From Pseudomonas sp. CC120222-01a (lineage in GTDB: Bacteria > Pseudomonadota > Gammaproteobacteria > Pseudomonadales > Pseudomonadaceae): a stretch of 64,000 nt of DNA. Below the pieces are notes generated by a model, which searched no databases, had not been told where the DNA came from, and saw only the letters and a list, made by a program, of their open reading frames with translations. The position numbers were made by a program, and so were the translations under genes. The DNA is taken from the NCBI RefSeq assembly GCF_003097235.1, contig NZ_QEQQ01000017.1, forward strand, positions 62,001 through 126,000. Reading direction: 5' to 3'. This document shows positions 26,263 to 35,633 of this stretch, piece after piece; within the stretch, counting starts at the first letter, position 1; each line of letters opens with the position of its first letter.

Positions 26263-27038
26263 CCCAGATCGAGGTGATCGAGCACTGGATCGATACGCCT
26301 GACGGCAAGCTGTTCGCCCAGGACTGGCACCCGCTGAACACCCAGGGCGTGCCAATCATGCTGCTGCACGACTCGCTGGGTTGCGTTGCCTTGTGGCGTG
26401 ACTTCCCCGAACAGCTGGCCGCGGCGACCGGCCAACGGGTGATTGCCTATGACCGCCTGGGCTTCGGCCGCTCCGCTGCGCACCCAGGCCGGTTGCGCCG
26501 TGGCTTTGTCGAGGCCGAGGCCGAGCAGGGCTTTGCGGCACTGTTGCGGCAGCTGGACATTGGCGACTTCATCGTCTTTGGCCACAGCGTCGGTGGCGGC
26601 ATGGCCGTCGGCTGCGCTGCGGCCCATGGCAAGCATTGCCGAGGTCTGATCATCGAGTCGGCCCAGGCCTTTGTCGAGGACCGTACCTTGCAGGGCATCC
26701 GCGATGCCGACCGCCAGTTCGCCGAGCCGGGGCAACTGCAGCGCCTGGCGCGCTATCACGGCGACAAGGCCGAGTGGGTGTTGCGCGCCTGGGTGGACAC
26801 CTGGCTGGGTGACGCCTTCGCCGACTGGAACCTGGATCCGTTGCTGGCGCAGGTGCAGTGCCCGCTGCTCAGCCTGCATGGCGACCAGGACGAATTCGGC
26901 TCGCCAGCGCATCCCCGGCGCTTTACCGCGCTGGCTGCCGGGCCGAGCGTGATGCGCTTGTTGCCGGGCTGCGGGCATGTGCCGCACCGGGAACAGGCTG
27001 AAATCGTGCTGGCCGAGGTGCAGCGGTTTCTGGCGTGA
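26259..27038 (+). CDS. Alpha/beta hydrolase
   Basis: 259 residues with an intact hydrolase core: nucleophile elbow FGHSVGGG (S109), D/E region LLSLHGDQDEFG near 208 for the acid, and GCGHVPHREQAE near 240 for the catalytic histidine. A cap region lies between ~125 and 190. Start ATG overlaps the VOC gene stop by four bases. It may act on an ester or ring-cleavage product, together with the VOC protein, but no substrate is evident. Confidence 0.9.
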   Translation: MTQIEVIEHWIDTPDGKLFAQDWHPLNTQGVPIMLLHDSLGCVALWRDFPEQLAAATGQRVIAYDRLGFGRSAAHPGRLRRGFVEAEAEQGFAALLRQLDIGDFIVFGHSVGGGMAVGCAAAHGKHCRGLIIESAQAFVEDRTLQGIRDADRQFAEPGQLQRLARYHGDKAEWVLRAWVDTWLGDAFADWNLDPLLAQVQCPLLSLHGDQDEFGSPAHPRRFTALAAGPSVMRLLPGCGHVPHREQAEIVLAEVQRFLA

Positions 27039-27227
27039 TGGCATCTGGCGATGCTGGCAAGTGGATATTGCGGCAAAGCCGATTATGCTTCAGTTACCTT
27101 GCTGCGATCCGAGGCAGCTGACCTCGTCGTGCTTCGCGCAACCAATGCTAGCCCTAGGGCCTGGGTGCGACGGTGAAATGGGTGTGAGGTACTCCGGCCT
27201 TCGATAACGACAAGACGGAGGCAACCC

Positions 27228-28901
<1,674 letters not shown>

Positions 28902-28909
28902 GCAGGTCT

Positions 28910-28942
28910 GGCCTCTTCGCGGGGCAAGCCCGCGAAGAGGCC
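28910..28942. repeat. Class 2 REP palindrome (possible terminator)
   Basis: Perfect inverted repeat GGCCTCTTCGCGGG / CCCGCGAAGAGGCC with a short loop, between convergent genes. It fits the GCGGGCTTGCCCGCGAA family and can serve as a bidirectional transcription end. Confidence 0.85.
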
Positions 28943-28956
28943 GGCACAGGCAAAGT

Positions 28957-29526
28957 TCAGTCGAAATACCCCCGCAAGGTAAAGGCATATCCGGTATCCA
29001 CGCCCTTGGCCTCACCCCGGTTCCAGCGCTTCTTCAGCACGAACTCGAATGCCGGTTCGTACAACCCATCCCTGATCAGCGCCCCCGCCAGCACCTCGAC
29101 GTCATACCAGCCATTGTCCAGTTCGATGATCGGCCGCCCCGGCACCTGATAGCGCGCAATCAGGTCACCCAGCGTCTTGTTGGTGAAGTGCTGCAGGATG
29201 CGCCAGGTATACAGCATCACCGTGCGGTTCTCGACCTGCAGCACATAGCCGTTGCGCCGGTGCTTGAGGCGGCTGCCAGGTTCGAGCAGGGCCGGTGTGT
29301 AGCCATCGAGGGTGAACAGGATGTGGTAGGGCAGGTTGTCGACCCCCGCCAGCGGTACCACCACGCCCTCGGCCACGGCCTTGTCGCCGCTGTCATTGCT
29401 GGTGAACTCGCGGGCCAGGTCGTCGGACAGGTGGTTTTCGTGTTTGAAACGGTCGAGCAGCTGGATATCACCCAGCAGGAAATAGTCGACCAGGTCGTTG
29501 AGCACTTCGCTGAATTCGTGGCGCAT
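28957..29526 (-). CDS. Conserved hypothetical protein
   Basis: 189 residues, soluble, no signal peptide. I do not recognise a named family. Recurrent strand-like stretches (YHILFTLDGYTPALL, YVLQVENRTVMLYTWRIL, GRPIIELDNGWYDVEVLAG) suggest a beta-rich fold. ATG 29526 follows AAGGAAA; the frame extends 62 codons further upstream but without a better start. Short gap (74 bp) to the VOC gene upstream on the same strand, so they may be one unit. Confidence 0.7.
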   Translation of the reverse strand: MRHEFSEVLNDLVDYFLLGDIQLLDRFKHENHLSDDLAREFTSNDSGDKAVAEGVVVPLAGVDNLPYHILFTLDGYTPALLEPGSRLKHRRNGYVLQVENRTVMLYTWRILQHFTNKTLGDLIARYQVPGRPIIELDNGWYDVEVLAGALIRDGLYEPAFEFVLKKRWNRGEAKGVDTGYAFTLRGYFD

Positions 29527-29600
29527 CTGTTTTCCTTGTTGTGGCGCACGGGATACAGCTGCAATGTAGCCAATGGCAGCATCGGCTGCCATGGGCATGC

Positions 29601-29987
29601 TCAGTGTTTCTGGGCGATCTGGATCAGGTTGCCGCAGGTGTCGTCGAACAGGGCGACGGTGACCGGGCCGAGGCGCGTGGGCGCCTTGATGAACACGACG
29701 CCGGCTTTGCACAGGCGGGCGTACTCGGCCTGGATGTCACGCACGCCGAACGACGTGGCGGGGATGCCGTCTTCCCTCAGCGCGGCCTTGTAGACCTTGG
29801 CCGCCGGATGCACGTCGGGCTCCAGCAGCAGTTCGACGCCGTCGGGGTCGCTGGGCGAGGTGAGCGTCAGCCAGCGGTGCTGGCCCATTGGGATATCGTG
29901 TTTGGGCATGAAGCCGAGCACGTAGTGGTAGAAAGCCAGGGCCTTGGCCTGGTCGTCGACGAGGATGCTGGTGACAACGATCTTCAT
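29601..29987 (-). CDS. VOC-family (glyoxalase-like) protein
   Basis: 128 residues with the paired VOC modules: VTSILVDDQAKALAFYHYVLGF at the start, then GQHRWLTLTSPSDPDGVELLLE, ATSFGVRDIQAEYARLCKAGV and a final VTVALFDDTCGNLIQIAQ. Resembles the PhnB/glyoxalase-like stand-alone proteins that often act in resistance or detoxification. A good ribosome-binding site is not obvious upstream of ATG 29987. Substrate unknown. Confidence 0.88.
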   Translation of the reverse strand: MKIVVTSILVDDQAKALAFYHYVLGFMPKHDIPMGQHRWLTLTSPSDPDGVELLLEPDVHPAAKVYKAALREDGIPATSFGVRDIQAEYARLCKAGVVFIKAPTRLGPVTVALFDDTCGNLIQIAQKH

Positions 29988-30157
29988 AGGCGCACACCGT
30001 ATCTTCGGGTCGTTACCTACCAGTAAAGACGGCTCTGGCTCAATTCACCAGCGAGCTTTGACCCTGCTCCTGTGCGTTGCTTCATTTCCAGATGGGGACA
30101 TGGTCCGCACGGCAATAGCCTTGGCGAGCAACCCCATCTTGGTAAGGAGTGATGCGC

Positions 30158-30427
30158 ATGAAATTCAGGGTAATGGTTGTACTTCTGATCGCTGCCACTG
30201 CCGCTGGCGCGCAAGCACAAGAGCAGTTGAATACAAATGAGGGCTGCAGCCCGATTGACGACTTGAAGACAATCCAGGCGGATGCCGTCGATGGCGGAGA
30301 TGTTGATGCGACGAGAAAACTATCCCGAAAGAAACGCGGCGTTGCCCCGGTTGTGGGCATGCTGTGCGAGCACGGGTACAAATTAATTGGCGATGATTGT
30401 GTAGTCGCTGATATACCGTTTGACTGA
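30158..30427 (+). CDS. Small exported protein of unknown function
   Basis: 89 residues from ATG 30158, eight bases after AAGGAG; in-frame GTG 30149 and ATG 30152 are too close to that site. A signal peptide (MKFRVMVVLLIAATAAGAQA) is predicted, so it is periplasmic or secreted. The mature part has three cysteines (EGCSP, GMLCEHG, DDCVV) and a basic stretch TRKLSRKKRG. GC content is lower than neighbours, which hints at recent gain. No family recognised. Confidence 0.65.
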   Translation: MKFRVMVVLLIAATAAGAQAQEQLNTNEGCSPIDDLKTIQADAVDGGDVDATRKLSRKKRGVAPVVGMLCEHGYKLIGDDCVVADIPFD

Positions 30428-30688
30428 GGATGATCAGTAAATGGCTTACAGCCCTCGGCACGTAGGTGTGCAGTTCTGAGGCGACAGCCTTGTGTCGACT
30501 GAAACGTCCCGGTCGCTGGGAAGCCGGCAACTGGGGCATTGCAGGTTACAGCCAGCCCTGCAATGCAGGAAAACTATGTTCAAGCCTTAGGCAAATCCTT
30601 CATCACCCGGCAACCCGCTGAATCAGGCCACAAGGTAAAGTGACAGGAAAATTCCAAGGCGCCCGTAAACGGCGCCAACGAGGTGCCC

Positions 30689-31594
30689 GTGGCTTCCTAC
30701 ACCCTGCGACAACTCAAATACTTCGTCACCACCGTCGAGGCCGGCAGCGTCGCCGAGGCCTCGCGGCAGCTGTACATCGCCCAGCCGTCGATCTCCACGG
30801 CGATCAAGAGCCTGGAAGAAAGTTTCGGTGTGCAGCTGTTCATCCGCCACCACGCCCAGGGCGTGTCGCTGACTCCCAGCGGCAAGCGTTTCTATGCCAA
30901 GACCAAGTCGCTGCTGCAGATGGCCCACGAATTCGAGCAGAACGCCCTGGCGGACAACGACACGGTGGCCGGGCAGATCGACATCGGTTGCTTCGAAACC
31001 GTGGCGCCGCTGTACCTGCCGCGGTTGATCGCCGGTTTTCGCGAACGCTACCCAGGCGTGGACATCCGCTTGCGCGATGGTGAGCAGCAGGACCTGATCC
31101 AAGGCCTGACCGCGGGGACCTTCGATCTGGCGTTTCTCTATGATCACGACCTGGACGGCACCATCGAGGCCGAACCCTTGATGCCTGCGCAGAAGCCTTA
31201 TGTGTTGTTGCCCGAGAAGCACCGGTTTGCCGGCCAGGCCCAGGTGTCGCTGCGTGATCTGTGCCCGGAGCCGATGATCTTGCTGGACGTGGCGCCGAGC
31301 CGGACCTATTTCGTCAGCCTGTTCAATGAAATGGGCCTGACGCCGAACATCGTCTTCAGTTCGCCGTCGATCGAGATGGTGCGCGGGATGGTGGGGCAGG
31401 GCTTCGGGTTTTCACTGCTGGTGACCCGGCCGCATTCGGAATGCACCTATGACGGGCAGAAGCTGGTGACGATCGACATCGCCGAGCCGGTGGCGTTGTC
31501 GGGGTTGGCGGCGGCGCACCTGAAGCGGGTGCAGCTGACCAAGCCCGCGCAGTTGTTCGTCGAATTCTGCCGCGAAGAACTGGCCAAGTTCTGA
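30689..31594 (+). CDS. LysR-family transcriptional regulator (CynR/CbbR-like)
   Basis: About 301 residues. The N-terminal HTH is YTLRQLKYFVTTVEAGSVAEA ... IAQPSISTAIKSLEESFGVQLF; the C-terminal part is a LysR effector domain with DIGCFETVAPLYLPRLI. The start is GTG 30689 after CGAGG; GTG 30683, two codons earlier, is possible. It converges with the Rid/FMO unit and is the nearest regulator for that locus, so control of it is plausible but not shown. A REP pair follows its stop. Confidence 0.9.
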   Translation: MASYTLRQLKYFVTTVEAGSVAEASRQLYIAQPSISTAIKSLEESFGVQLFIRHHAQGVSLTPSGKRFYAKTKSLLQMAHEFEQNALADNDTVAGQIDIGCFETVAPLYLPRLIAGFRERYPGVDIRLRDGEQQDLIQGLTAGTFDLAFLYDHDLDGTIEAEPLMPAQKPYVLLPEKHRFAGQAQVSLRDLCPEPMILLDVAPSRTYFVSLFNEMGLTPNIVFSSPSIEMVRGMVGQGFGFSLLVTRPHSECTYDGQKLVTIDIAEPVALSGLAAAHLKRVQLTKPAQLFVEFCREELAKF

Positions 31595-31598
31595 ATAT

Positions 31599-31706
31599 CT
31601 GGGGGCGCTTTGCGCCCCTTTCGCGACACAAGGCCGCTCCTACAAGGGAACACACATTTCCTGTAGGAGCGGCCTTGTGTCGCGAAAGGGCCGCGAAGCG
31701 GCCCCA
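31599..31706. repeat. Class 1 REP pair (head-to-head)
   Basis: Inverted copies with the core GGAGCGGCCTTGTGTCGCGA, about 12 bp apart, between the convergent LysR and Rid genes. The same orientation as the pair after pgm. Confidence 0.9.
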
Positions 31707-31721
31707 GCTATCTCAAATGGA

Positions 31722-32138
31722 TCACTGCTGATCCGGCACCACCGCAATCACGTCGATTTCCATCAGCCACTCGGCCTGGGCCAAGCCGGCCACCACCAGC
31801 CCGGTGGAGATCGGGAACACACCCTTCAGCCACTTGCCGACTTCCTTGTACACCGGCTCGCGGAAGCGCGGGTCGGTGATGTAGGTGGTGGTCTTGACGA
31901 TGTGCGACAGGTCGGAACCCGCTTCTTCAAGCAGCTGCTTGACGTTCTTCATCGCCTGCTCGGTCTGCGCCCGAGGGTCGCCCAGGCCCACCAGCTTGCC
32001 TTCGAAGTCGGTGCCGACCTGGCCGCGCACGTAGATGGTGTTACCGGCCCGCACGGCCTGGCACAGGTCGTTGTCCAGGGTCTGGTTGGGGTAGGTTTCC
32101 TTGGTGTTGAACATGCGGATGCGAGTATGGGTAGGCAT
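31722..32138 (-). CDS. Rid-family (RidA-like) protein without the catalytic arginine
   Basis: 138 residues of the YjgF/YER057c/UK114 fold (VRGQVGTDFEGKLVGLGD, AMKNVKQLLEEAGSDLSHIVKTTTYITD). Archetypal RidA hydrolyses reactive enamine/imine intermediates with a conserved arginine shortly before the final strand. In the matching segment (PISTGLVVAGLAQAEWLMEIDVIAV) that arginine appears to be replaced, so it likely belongs to one of the Arg-less Rid subgroups. ATG 32138 overlaps the FMO stop (TGATG), so FMO and Rid are translated together. This suggests handling of an FMO product. Confidence 0.87.
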   Translation of the reverse strand: MPTHTRIRMFNTKETYPNQTLDNDLCQAVRAGNTIYVRGQVGTDFEGKLVGLGDPRAQTEQAMKNVKQLLEEAGSDLSHIVKTTTYITDPRFREPVYKEVGKWLKGVFPISTGLVVAGLAQAEWLMEIDVIAVVPDQQ

Positions 32139-33457
32139 CAGTGGGCTCCGAAGGTGCTGACGTTGCTGATCGAGTGGTCTTGTTGCTCATCCGCGTCGCG
32201 CTGCTCGCGGTCGCGGTAGGCCAGGTAAGTGCGTTGCGTGGCGATGTGGCCGGCGACGTGCTTGGCGTCGTGCCACACGCCCCAGATGAACGACGAGCCA
32301 CGGCGCGACAGCCAGGGCAGGCCGAGGAAGTACACGCCCGGCTCGCGGGCGACGCCGCGCTGGTGCTGGGGCTTGCCGTTGGCGTCGAAGGTGTCGACCT
32401 GCAGCCAGCTGAAGTCCACGCCGTAGCCGGTGGCCCAGATGATGCTGGTAACGCCGGCCTGGGCCAGGTCCAGTTGCTGCAGCGGGTTGACCATGCACTC
32501 CGGGTCAGCCAGGCGCTTGCGCGCCTCGGGCTCTTCCGGCAGGTCCAGGCCGTTGCGCTCGATGTAGGCATCGGCGGCATCCAGCAAAGCCAGGTAGTTC
32601 TCGTCGCCGCGGTTGATGTTGTCGACCAGGTTGTCCTGGAAGCGTGCCACGCCGTTTTCGAACGACTGGGTCAGGCCGACCAGGGTCATGCCCTGATGGG
32701 CGAGGGCGCGGAAGTCCACGGTGTGGCCGCCACGGGCGCCGCTGACGGCGATGGTCACGTGCTCGCGGCCGGGCTTGGCGATTTCCGCGTCCCACTCGCC
32801 CAGCACGCCCAGCCACCAGCAGAAGTCGCGGTTGCGGTAGGCCCGTGGCGGGCGGTCGTGGGCGCCGACCGACAGGTACACCTGGCGCCCGGCACGCATC
32901 AGCTCTTCGGCGATCTGCACACCGGAGGAACCGGCGCCTACCACCAGCACGGCGCCTTCAGGCAGCTGCTCGGGGTTGAAGTAGGCGGCGGAGTGGATCT
33001 GGTGCAGGTTGGCATCTTTCGGTGCGATGGCCGGGATGACCGGTTTCTGGAACGGGCCGGTGGCAGCCACCACGCGGTTGGCGCGGATCACGCCTTCGTT
33101 GGTCTCGATGGTGAAGCCGGGGCGGTCGGCGTTGCGTACCACCTTCTTCACTTCGATGCCGGTGCGTACCGGCAGGTTGTACTTGCGTACGTACTGCTCG
33201 AAGTAGTCGGCGACCTGGTCCTTGCCAGCGAAGGCGTCGGCGTCGAGGTTGAATTCCAGCCCCGGGAAGCGGTCGTGCCAGACCGGGCCGTTGGCCACCA
33301 GCGAATCCCAGCGGCCGGTGCGCCAGGCCTCGGCGATGCGCTTGCGCTCCAGCACCAGGTGCGGCACGCCAAGCTTGCTCAGGTGTTCGCTCATGGCCAC
33401 GCCGGCCTGGCCGGCGCCAACCACGAGGGTGTCGATTTCGATGTTGTTCAGTGTCAT
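32138..33457 (-). CDS. Flavin-containing monooxygenase (CzcO/YUCCA-like)
   Basis: 439 residues with two nucleotide-binding sites: FAD loop GAGQAG (~14-19) and NADPH loop GAGSSG (~173-178), plus the WRTGRWDSL segment after strand two and an ATGYG motif near 345 typical of class B flavin monooxygenases. Members hydroxylate N- or S-containing or carbonyl compounds using NADPH and O2. First gene of a two-gene unit with the Rid protein. Divergent from the DUF1028/peptidase genes across 293 bp. Substrate unknown; the neighbourhood points to a nitrogen compound. Confidence 0.9.
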   Translation of the reverse strand: MTLNNIEIDTLVVGAGQAGVAMSEHLSKLGVPHLVLERKRIAEAWRTGRWDSLVANGPVWHDRFPGLEFNLDADAFAGKDQVADYFEQYVRKYNLPVRTGIEVKKVVRNADRPGFTIETNEGVIRANRVVAATGPFQKPVIPAIAPKDANLHQIHSAAYFNPEQLPEGAVLVVGAGSSGVQIAEELMRAGRQVYLSVGAHDRPPRAYRNRDFCWWLGVLGEWDAEIAKPGREHVTIAVSGARGGHTVDFRALAHQGMTLVGLTQSFENGVARFQDNLVDNINRGDENYLALLDAADAYIERNGLDLPEEPEARKRLADPECMVNPLQQLDLAQAGVTSIIWATGYGVDFSWLQVDTFDANGKPQHQRGVAREPGVYFLGLPWLSRRGSSFIWGVWHDAKHVAGHIATQRTYLAYRDREQRDADEQQDHSISNVSTFGAH

Positions 33458-33750
33458 GTCCGAGCCCTTGTTCAGGCGGTTTTTGTCAGGTCGGTTTGGA
33501 GGACCGCCGTTGCCTGGGGCCAGACTAGGGATGCCTGGAAAATCGCGAAAATAGTATTTAGCTGGGGCTTGCCGATAAAACGGCGAAGGCCCCGATTTGC
33601 CTGGGCTTGGCTGGGGTTTTAAGGGCTGTTCGACCGGTATTGGCCGGCCTTAGTTTTTTCCTGTTCAAGGCACAGGAAAATGTTGGTTTCGTGGCCCTGA
33701 AGCTTGCGCCCAGAATGCTGGGCATCGCACAGAACAACAGGAGTTCCACC
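33458..33750. promoter_or_regulatory. Divergent control region, FMO-Rid / DUF1028-M20
   Basis: 293 bp without a supported gene. Both transcription units begin here. No confident promoter boxes or palindromes were picked out. Confidence 0.35.
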
Positions 33751-34428
33751 ATGACCTTCTCCATCATCGGTCGCTGCCAGGAAACCGGCCAGGTCGGTAT
33801 TGCCATCAGCTCTTCGAGCATCGCCGTGGGCGCCCGTTGCCCGTGGGTTCGTGCCGGCGTCGGCGCCGTGTCGACCCAGAACATCACCCTGCCGGCACTC
33901 GGCCCGCAAATCCTCGATGCCCTGGAGCAGGGCCAGTTGCCGCCTGCCGCCGCGCTGGACCGGGTGCTCAGCGCCAATGGCTGGAGCGAGTATCGCCAGG
34001 TCACGGTGATCGACAGCCAAGGCCAGGTGGCGCTGTTCACCGGCAAGGAGGCGCTGGGCGTGCATAACGCCGTCACGGGCGAGCAGTGCGCGGCCGCGGG
34101 CAACCTGTTGTCCTCGCTGCAGGTGATCGAAGCCATGGTGCAGGCCTTCGAACAGGCCGGTGGGCATCTGGCTGACCGCCTGCTGGCGGCCATGCACGCC
34201 GCGATGGCGGCGGGTGGTGAAGCCGGCCCGGTGCATTCCGCGGCGCTGAAGATCGCCGGCGAGCTGACCTGGCCGCTGGTGGACCTGCGTGTGGACTGGG
34301 CTGACGAGGACCCGATCGGCGTGCTCGATGGCCTGTGGCAGGCGTACCGGCCACAGATGCAGGACTATGTTACCCGCGCCCTCGATCCGACTGCCGCTCC
34401 CAGCTACGGGGTGCCGGGCGATGAGTGA
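33751..34428 (+). CDS. DUF1028 (Ntn-hydrolase-like) protein
   Basis: 225 residues starting MTFSIIGRCQETGQVGIAISSSS, the typical DUF1028 opening, with ARCPWVRAGVGAVSTQN next. The family is assigned to the N-terminal-nucleophile hydrolase superfamily, but its reaction is not well known. ATG 33751 lies after AGGAG; the longer frame upstream is not used. Its end overlaps the next gene by eight bases, so they are co-translated. DUF1028 genes are often near amidases and peptidases, in line with this setting. Confidence 0.88.
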   Translation: MTFSIIGRCQETGQVGIAISSSSIAVGARCPWVRAGVGAVSTQNITLPALGPQILDALEQGQLPPAAALDRVLSANGWSEYRQVTVIDSQGQVALFTGKEALGVHNAVTGEQCAAAGNLLSSLQVIEAMVQAFEQAGGHLADRLLAAMHAAMAAGGEAGPVHSAALKIAGELTWPLVDLRVDWADEDPIGVLDGLWQAYRPQMQDYVTRALDPTAAPSYGVPGDE

Positions 34429-35581
34429 ATTCAGCAGTCGCGCCTTGCTGGAGCGGCTGATCGGCTTTGCCACGGTCAGCCGCGACTCCAACCTCGAGTT
34501 GATCGGTTTCATCCGCGACTACCTGGCCGGGCTTGGCGTGGAGTGCGAGCTGTTCCACAACCCGGAAGGCAGCAAGGCCAACCTGTTCGCCACCATCGGC
34601 CCCAAGGATATCGGCGGTGTGGTGCTGTCCGGGCACACCGACGTAGTGCCGGTGGACGGCCAGGCCTGGACGCTGCCGGCCTTCGCCCTGACCGAGCGCG
34701 ACGGGCGCCTGTATGGCCGCGGCGCGGCTGACATGAAGGGCTTCATCGCCTCGGTGCTGGCTGCCGTGCCGGCATTCCTGGCGCAACCGCTGCGCATGCC
34801 GGTGCACCTGGCGTTCTCCTATGACGAGGAAGTCGGCTGCCTGGGCGTGCGCTCGATGCTGGCCGCACTGGAACAACGCCCGCACAAGCCGCGCCTGTGC
34901 CTGATCGGTGAGCCTACTGAGCTGAAGCCGGTGCTGGGCCACAAGGGCAAGCTGGCGATGCGTTGCGAAGTGCACGGCGCGGCGTGCCACTCGGCGTACG
35001 CACCTTACGGGGTGAATGCCATCGAGTACGCTGCCAAGCTGATCGGCAAGCTGGGCGAGATCGGTGACGCGCTGGCGCTGCCGGCCCACCACGACGAACG
35101 CTTCGACCCGCCGTTTTCCACGGTGCAGACCGGGGTCATCAAAGGGGGCAGGGCGCTGAACATCGTGCCGGAGGAATGTGCGTTCGATTTCGAGGTGCGC
35201 GCGCTGCCGGGGTTCGAGGCGCAGGCGGTGGCCGACCAGCTGCAGACCTACGCCGAGGCCGAGTTGCTGCCACGCATGCGCAAGGTCAATGCGGGCAGTG
35301 CGATTCGCCTGCAACCGTTGAGTGCGTACCCGGGGCTGGCCACGCCAGCCGACAGTGAGGCCGCGCGCCTGGTGGCATTGCTCAGTGGTTCGGATGATTT
35401 CGGCACCGTGGCGTTCGGCACCGAGGGCGGCCTGTTCGACCAGGCCGGTATTCCCACCGTGGTGTGCGGGCCGGGCAGCATGGACCAGGGGCACAAGCCG
35501 GACGAGTTTGTCAGCGTCGAACAGATGCAGGGTTGTGATGCGATGTTGCTGAGGTTGGTGGATTACCTGAGGCAGGAATAA
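34421..35581 (+). CDS. M20-family deacylase (ArgE/acetylornithine deacetylase-like)
   Basis: 386 residues with the dinuclear-zinc M20 signature: H-x-D in SGHTDVVPVD, D in GRGAADMKG, EE in SYDEEVG, E in GEPTELKP and H near the end in DQGHKPDEF. A dimerisation domain sits in the middle (~180-290). Family members remove acyl groups from N-acyl amino acids, classically N2-acetylornithine. It is coupled to DUF1028, so a catabolic role on an N-acylated amino acid is more likely than arginine synthesis; this is inference. REP palindrome follows the stop. Confidence 0.9.
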   Translation: MSEFSSRALLERLIGFATVSRDSNLELIGFIRDYLAGLGVECELFHNPEGSKANLFATIGPKDIGGVVLSGHTDVVPVDGQAWTLPAFALTERDGRLYGRGAADMKGFIASVLAAVPAFLAQPLRMPVHLAFSYDEEVGCLGVRSMLAALEQRPHKPRLCLIGEPTELKPVLGHKGKLAMRCEVHGAACHSAYAPYGVNAIEYAAKLIGKLGEIGDALALPAHHDERFDPPFSTVQTGVIKGGRALNIVPEECAFDFEVRALPGFEAQAVADQLQTYAEAELLPRMRKVNAGSAIRLQPLSAYPGLATPADSEAARLVALLSGSDDFGTVAFGTEGGLFDQAGIPTVVCGPGSMDQGHKPDEFVSVEQMQGCDAMLLRLVDYLRQE

Positions 35582-35588
35582 TGGTGTT

Positions 35589-35620
35589 GGCTTCTTCGCG
35601 GGCGCGCCCGCGAAGAGGCC
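35589..35620. repeat. Class 2 REP palindrome between convergent genes
   Basis: TTCTTCGCGGGC-GC-GCCCGCGAAGAGG: near-perfect inverted repeat of the class 2 REP type between the M20 gene and the antiporter gene; may also terminate both. Confidence 0.85.
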
Positions 35621-35633
35621 ACAGGCTTGATAA

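Noticed and set aside
24838..26355. 505-codon minus-strand frame
   Set aside because: Runs across three plus-strand genes and their gaps with no family features.
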